Translations under genes and position numbers: made by a program | In this document: positions 6,182-8,037 of the stretch, piece after piece | Layout: each line of letters begins with the position of its first letter | How positions within the stretch are numbered: the first letter of the stretch is position 1 | Assembly: GCA_903909905.1 (NCBI GenBank) | Contig: CAIVXP010000105.1 | Coordinates: 1 to 8,037 of the forward strand | Length of the DNA stretch: 8,037 nucleotides | Source: Akkermansiaceae bacterium | GTDB lineage: Bacteria; Verrucomicrobiota; Verrucomicrobiia; Verrucomicrobiales; Akkermansiaceae | Direction of reading: 5' to 3' | Notes under the pieces: generated by a model | Seen by the model: only the letters and a program-made list of their open reading frames with translations | Told to the model about the DNA's origin: nothing | Databases searched by the model: none

Positions 6182-7344
6182 ACGGGTAGTAGGGTCCAGC
6201 GGGCGTTGTTTTTTGAACTGTCCACCGCCGCCTCGATGAAGGCCATGCCGCGGATGCCGTCCTCGATCTTAGGGTAGTCGAGGGCTGTGGCGTCGGGCGT
6301 GGTGCCATCAATGACGGCGCGGAGGTGGTTGGCGAAATTGCGGTAAATGTTGGCGAAACCCTCGAGGTAGCCCTCGGGGTGGCCGGCGGGGATGCGCGTG
6401 TGCGCGGCGGCGTTCGCGCCGAGGTAGCCGAGGCCGGTGCGGCGGATTTCCGTTGGGCGGTCGTTCCATTTTACAAGAAGAGTATTCGGCTCCTGTTGGT
6501 GCCACTCGAGCCCGCCGAGTTCGCCATAGACGCGGATGTTGAGGTTGTTCTCCTCACCCACGGAAATCTGGGACGAGTGCAGGATGCCCTTCGCGCCGTT
6601 ATCGAAGCGGAGGAGGACATTGCCGTCGTCATCGAGCGCGCGACCTTCGACAAAGGTGGTGAGGTCGGCGGCGAGTTCCTTAATGCGGAGTCCGGTGATG
6701 AACTCGGCGAGGTTTTCCGCGTGGGTACCGATGTCGCCGAGGCAACCGGCCGCGCCCGATTTGGTAGGATCGGTGCGCCAGGCGGCTTGTTTTTGGCCCG
6801 ATTCCTCGATGCGTGTCGAGAGCCAGCCTTGCGGGTATTCGACCACGACCTTGCGGATTTTTCCGAGTTGGCCGGAGCGCACCATGTCGCGAGCCTCTTT
6901 GACGAGCGGATAACCTGTGTAGTTGTGGGTGAGGCCGTAGAGGAGACCGCTCGTGGCGATGAGAGCACTGAGTTCCTTCGCCTCGGCGAGGTTGAAGGTC
7001 GCGGGCTTGTCGGAGAGAACCGGGAAACCGTGTTCCAGCGCAGCTTTGGCTGCGGGAAAGTGAACATGGTTCGGGGTGACGATCGCCACGAAATCCATGC
7101 GCTCGCCCAGCGACAGTGCTGCTTCGGATTTCATCATCTCCTCGAAGTTGCCGTAGCAACGCTCTGGCGGGAGGAAGAAATCGGCTCCTGAGTCGCGCGA
7201 GCGTTGCGGGTCGCTGCTGAACGCGCCGCAGACGAGTTCGATCTGGCCATCGAGGGCCGCCGCCATGCGGTGGACGCCTCCGATGAAGGCGCCGCGGCCG
7301 CCTCCCACCATGCCCATGCGGACTTTGCGGTTGGCGGCTCTCAT
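6178..7344 (-). CDS. Gfo/Idh/MocA family NAD(P)-dependent oxidoreductase
   Basis: 388 residues from the ATG at 7342-7344. The frame is open further upstream to an ATG at 7473, but that part lies inside the isomerase gene and reads as Arg/His-rich nonsense, while a ribosome binding site at 7352-7358 supports the chosen start. The N-terminal Rossmann fold shows [12 protein letters not shown] at 11-22; [20 protein letters not shown] follows at 86-105; [12 protein letters not shown] at 111-122 carries the catalytic lysine of the EKP-type motif (K113); and [10 protein letters not shown] at 203-212 supplies the Asp/His pair (D204, H208). [14 protein letters not shown] at 321-334 marks a subfamily frequent in Planctomycetota and Verrucomicrobiota. 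The family oxidises or reduces a sugar or cyclitol hydroxyl. There is no signal peptide, so it is cytoplasmic. It overlaps both neighbours by four bases. The substrate may be an inositol, a 3-keto sugar or a glycoside. Confidence 0.93.
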   Translation of the reverse strand: MRAANRKVRMGMVGGGRGAFIGGVHRMAAALDGQIELVCGAFSSDPQRSRDSGADFFLPPERCYGNFEEMMKSEAALSLGERMDFVAIVTPNHVHFPAAKAALEHGFPVLSDKPATFNLAEAKELSALIATSGLLYGLTHNYTGYPLVKEARDMVRSGQLGKIRKVVVEYPQGWLSTRIEESGQKQAAWRTDPTKSGAAGCLGDIGTHAENLAEFITGLRIKELAADLTTFVEGRALDDDGNVLLRFDNGAKGILHSSQISVGEENNLNIRVYGELGGLEWHQQEPNTLLVKWNDRPTEIRRTGLGYLGANAAAHTRIPAGHPEGYLEGFANIYRNFANHLRAVIDGTTPDATALDYPKIEDGIRGMAFIEAAVDSSKNNARWTLLPV

Positions 7345-8037
7345 TTGGATTTCCCTTTCTTTTTGTCGAAGGCCGCATCGAACGCCACGGCGCTCGGCGA
7401 GAAGTCGAGTTGGCGCACGAAGGCAGCGGCCTCGGTGGCGCCGTGGATGCGATCCATGCGAATGTCCTCCCATTCAACCGAGAGCGGGCCTTGGTAGCCG
7501 ACATCGTTGAGGGCCACAATGACCTCCTCGAAATTGATGTCGCCCCGACCCGGCGAGCGGAAGTCCCACTGGCGGCGGGCGTCGCCAAAGGTCGTGTGGC
7601 CGCCGAAGACGCCGACCGAGCCGTCGCCGTGGCCCCACCACGCATCCTTGATGTGGGCATGGAAAATGCGCGTGCCGAGTTTCCGGATGAACGCGACATA
7701 GTCCACTCCCTGGTAGCCGAGGTGCGAGGGGTCGTAGTTGAAGCCGAAGCGGCGGTGGTTTTTCACGGCGGCGAGGGCGCGCTCGGCGGTGGCGATATCG
7801 AATGCGATCTCGGTGGGATGCACCTCGAGGGCGAAATCAACATTCGCCTTATCGAACGCATCGAGGATCGGGGTCCAGCGTTTCGCGAAGTCGGCGAACC
7901 CGGCGTCCCAGTATTCCTGCGAGGTTGGCGGGAAAGCGTAGATCGAATGCCAGATCGAGGAACCGGTGAATCCGTTGACGGCTACACGGTGCGGGGCTTT
8001 CGAGAAGCCCGGCTTGGCATTGAAAAATGCGCGGGCG
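7341..8037 (-). CDS. Xylose isomerase-like TIM-barrel sugar isomerase/epimerase, C-terminal part
   Basis: Partial gene: 231 codons and a TGA at 7341-7343 are visible, and the 5' end lies beyond the right edge. An internal ATG at 7821-7823 is not the start because family sequence continues upstream of it. The family (PF01261-type) comprises metal-dependent isomerases, epimerases and dehydratases of sugars and inositols, about 300-350 residues long, so some 80-120 residues are missing. Numbered from the visible end: [11 protein letters not shown] at 20-30, then the metal-site segments FALEVHPTE at 68-76 (E71), [14 protein letters not shown] at 99-112 (D102, H105), FHAHIKDA at 125-132 (H128) and LSVEWED at 185-191 (E188). 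All four expected ligand positions are kept, so the enzyme should be active. The C-terminus is Lys-rich (DKKKGKSK). The pairing with the Gfo/Idh/MocA gene through an ATGA overlap is a very common arrangement in sugar and inositol catabolism. Cytoplasmic. Confidence 0.9.
   Translation of the reverse strand, partial: ARAFFNAKPGFSKAPHRVAVNGFTGSSIWHSIYAFPPTSQEYWDAGFADFAKRWTPILDAFDKANVDFALEVHPTEIAFDIATAERALAAVKNHRRFGFNYDPSHLGYQGVDYVAFIRKLGTRIFHAHIKDAWWGHGDGSVGVFGGHTTFGDARRQWDFRSPGRGDINFEEVIVALNDVGYQGPLSVEWEDIRMDRIHGATEAAAFVRQLDFSPSAVAFDAAFDKKKGKSK
7352..7358 (-). promoter_or_regulatory. Ribosome binding site of the Gfo/Idh/MocA gene
   Basis: Minus-strand AAAGGGA ends seven bases before the ATG at 7344, within the last codons of the upstream isomerase gene. 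It decides the start in favour of 7344 over the longer open frame beginning at 7473. Confidence 0.6.

Noticed and set aside
6325..7191. 288-codon plus-strand open frame antisense to the Gfo/Idh/MocA gene
   Set aside because: The sense frame carries all dehydrogenase motifs; the antisense product is Val/Glu/Ala-rich with no family features.
7345..7473. Upstream start giving a 431-residue Gfo/Idh/MocA protein
   Set aside because: The extra 43 residues lie inside the isomerase gene and do not resemble the family; a ribosome binding site and ATGA overlap support 7344.
6680..7699. 339-codon minus-strand open frame across the Gfo/Idh/MocA-isomerase junction
   Set aside because: Out-of-frame Arg/Ser/Pro-rich translation of two well-supported genes.

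Overview
The window looks like a piece of a Gram-negative environmental chromosome, most likely Verrucomicrobiota (Opitutales/Spartobacteria-like) or, less likely, Planctomycetota. That is an inference from gene content. An inositol/sugar-type TIM-barrel isomerase, a Gfo/Idh/MocA oxidoreductase, a secreted ThuA-domain protein and an MFS carrier in one operon, next to an Agl23-type (TIGR03663) membrane protein, is a combination typical of those phyla. No rRNA, tRNA, CRISPR array or insertion sequence was recognised.

Layout. Positions 1-781 (minus) hold the N-terminal 260 residues of a sodium:solute symporter that runs off the left edge. Positions 782-1271 are a 490-base gap without an intact gene. 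It holds a 26-bp near-perfect palindrome lying over a candidate promoter for the symporter, a second perfect 16-bp palindrome, and what appears to be the frameshifted remnant of a GIY-YIG endonuclease gene. Positions 1272-3568 (plus) are a two-gene operon, an Agl23-like polytopic membrane protein and an ApbE-family FAD:protein FMN transferase, joined by an ATGA overlap behind a strong ribosome binding site. Positions 3582-8037 (minus) are a convergent operon read in the order sugar isomerase/epimerase (5' end cut off), Gfo/Idh/MocA dehydrogenase, ThuA-domain exported protein, MFS transporter. The first two junctions are ATGA overlaps and the last is a 32-base gap.

How the genes may work together. 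The minus operon reads as a carbohydrate-processing module: an exported ThuA-like protein acting on a sugar or glycoside in the periplasm, an inner-membrane MFS carrier, and two cytoplasmic enzymes, an NAD(P)-dependent sugar oxidoreductase and a metal-dependent isomerase/epimerase. The known ThuA/ThuB pair of rhizobia works through 3-keto sugars, so an oxidised-sugar route is a reasonable hypothesis, but the substrate cannot be read from the sequence. The symporter at the left edge is divergent from the plus operon and may be a separate unit under its own operator. Nothing in the window is clearly a new system. The most useful leads are the operator over the symporter promoter, the broken GIY-YIG gene, and the tight coupling of Agl23 with an ApbE that lacks an export signal.
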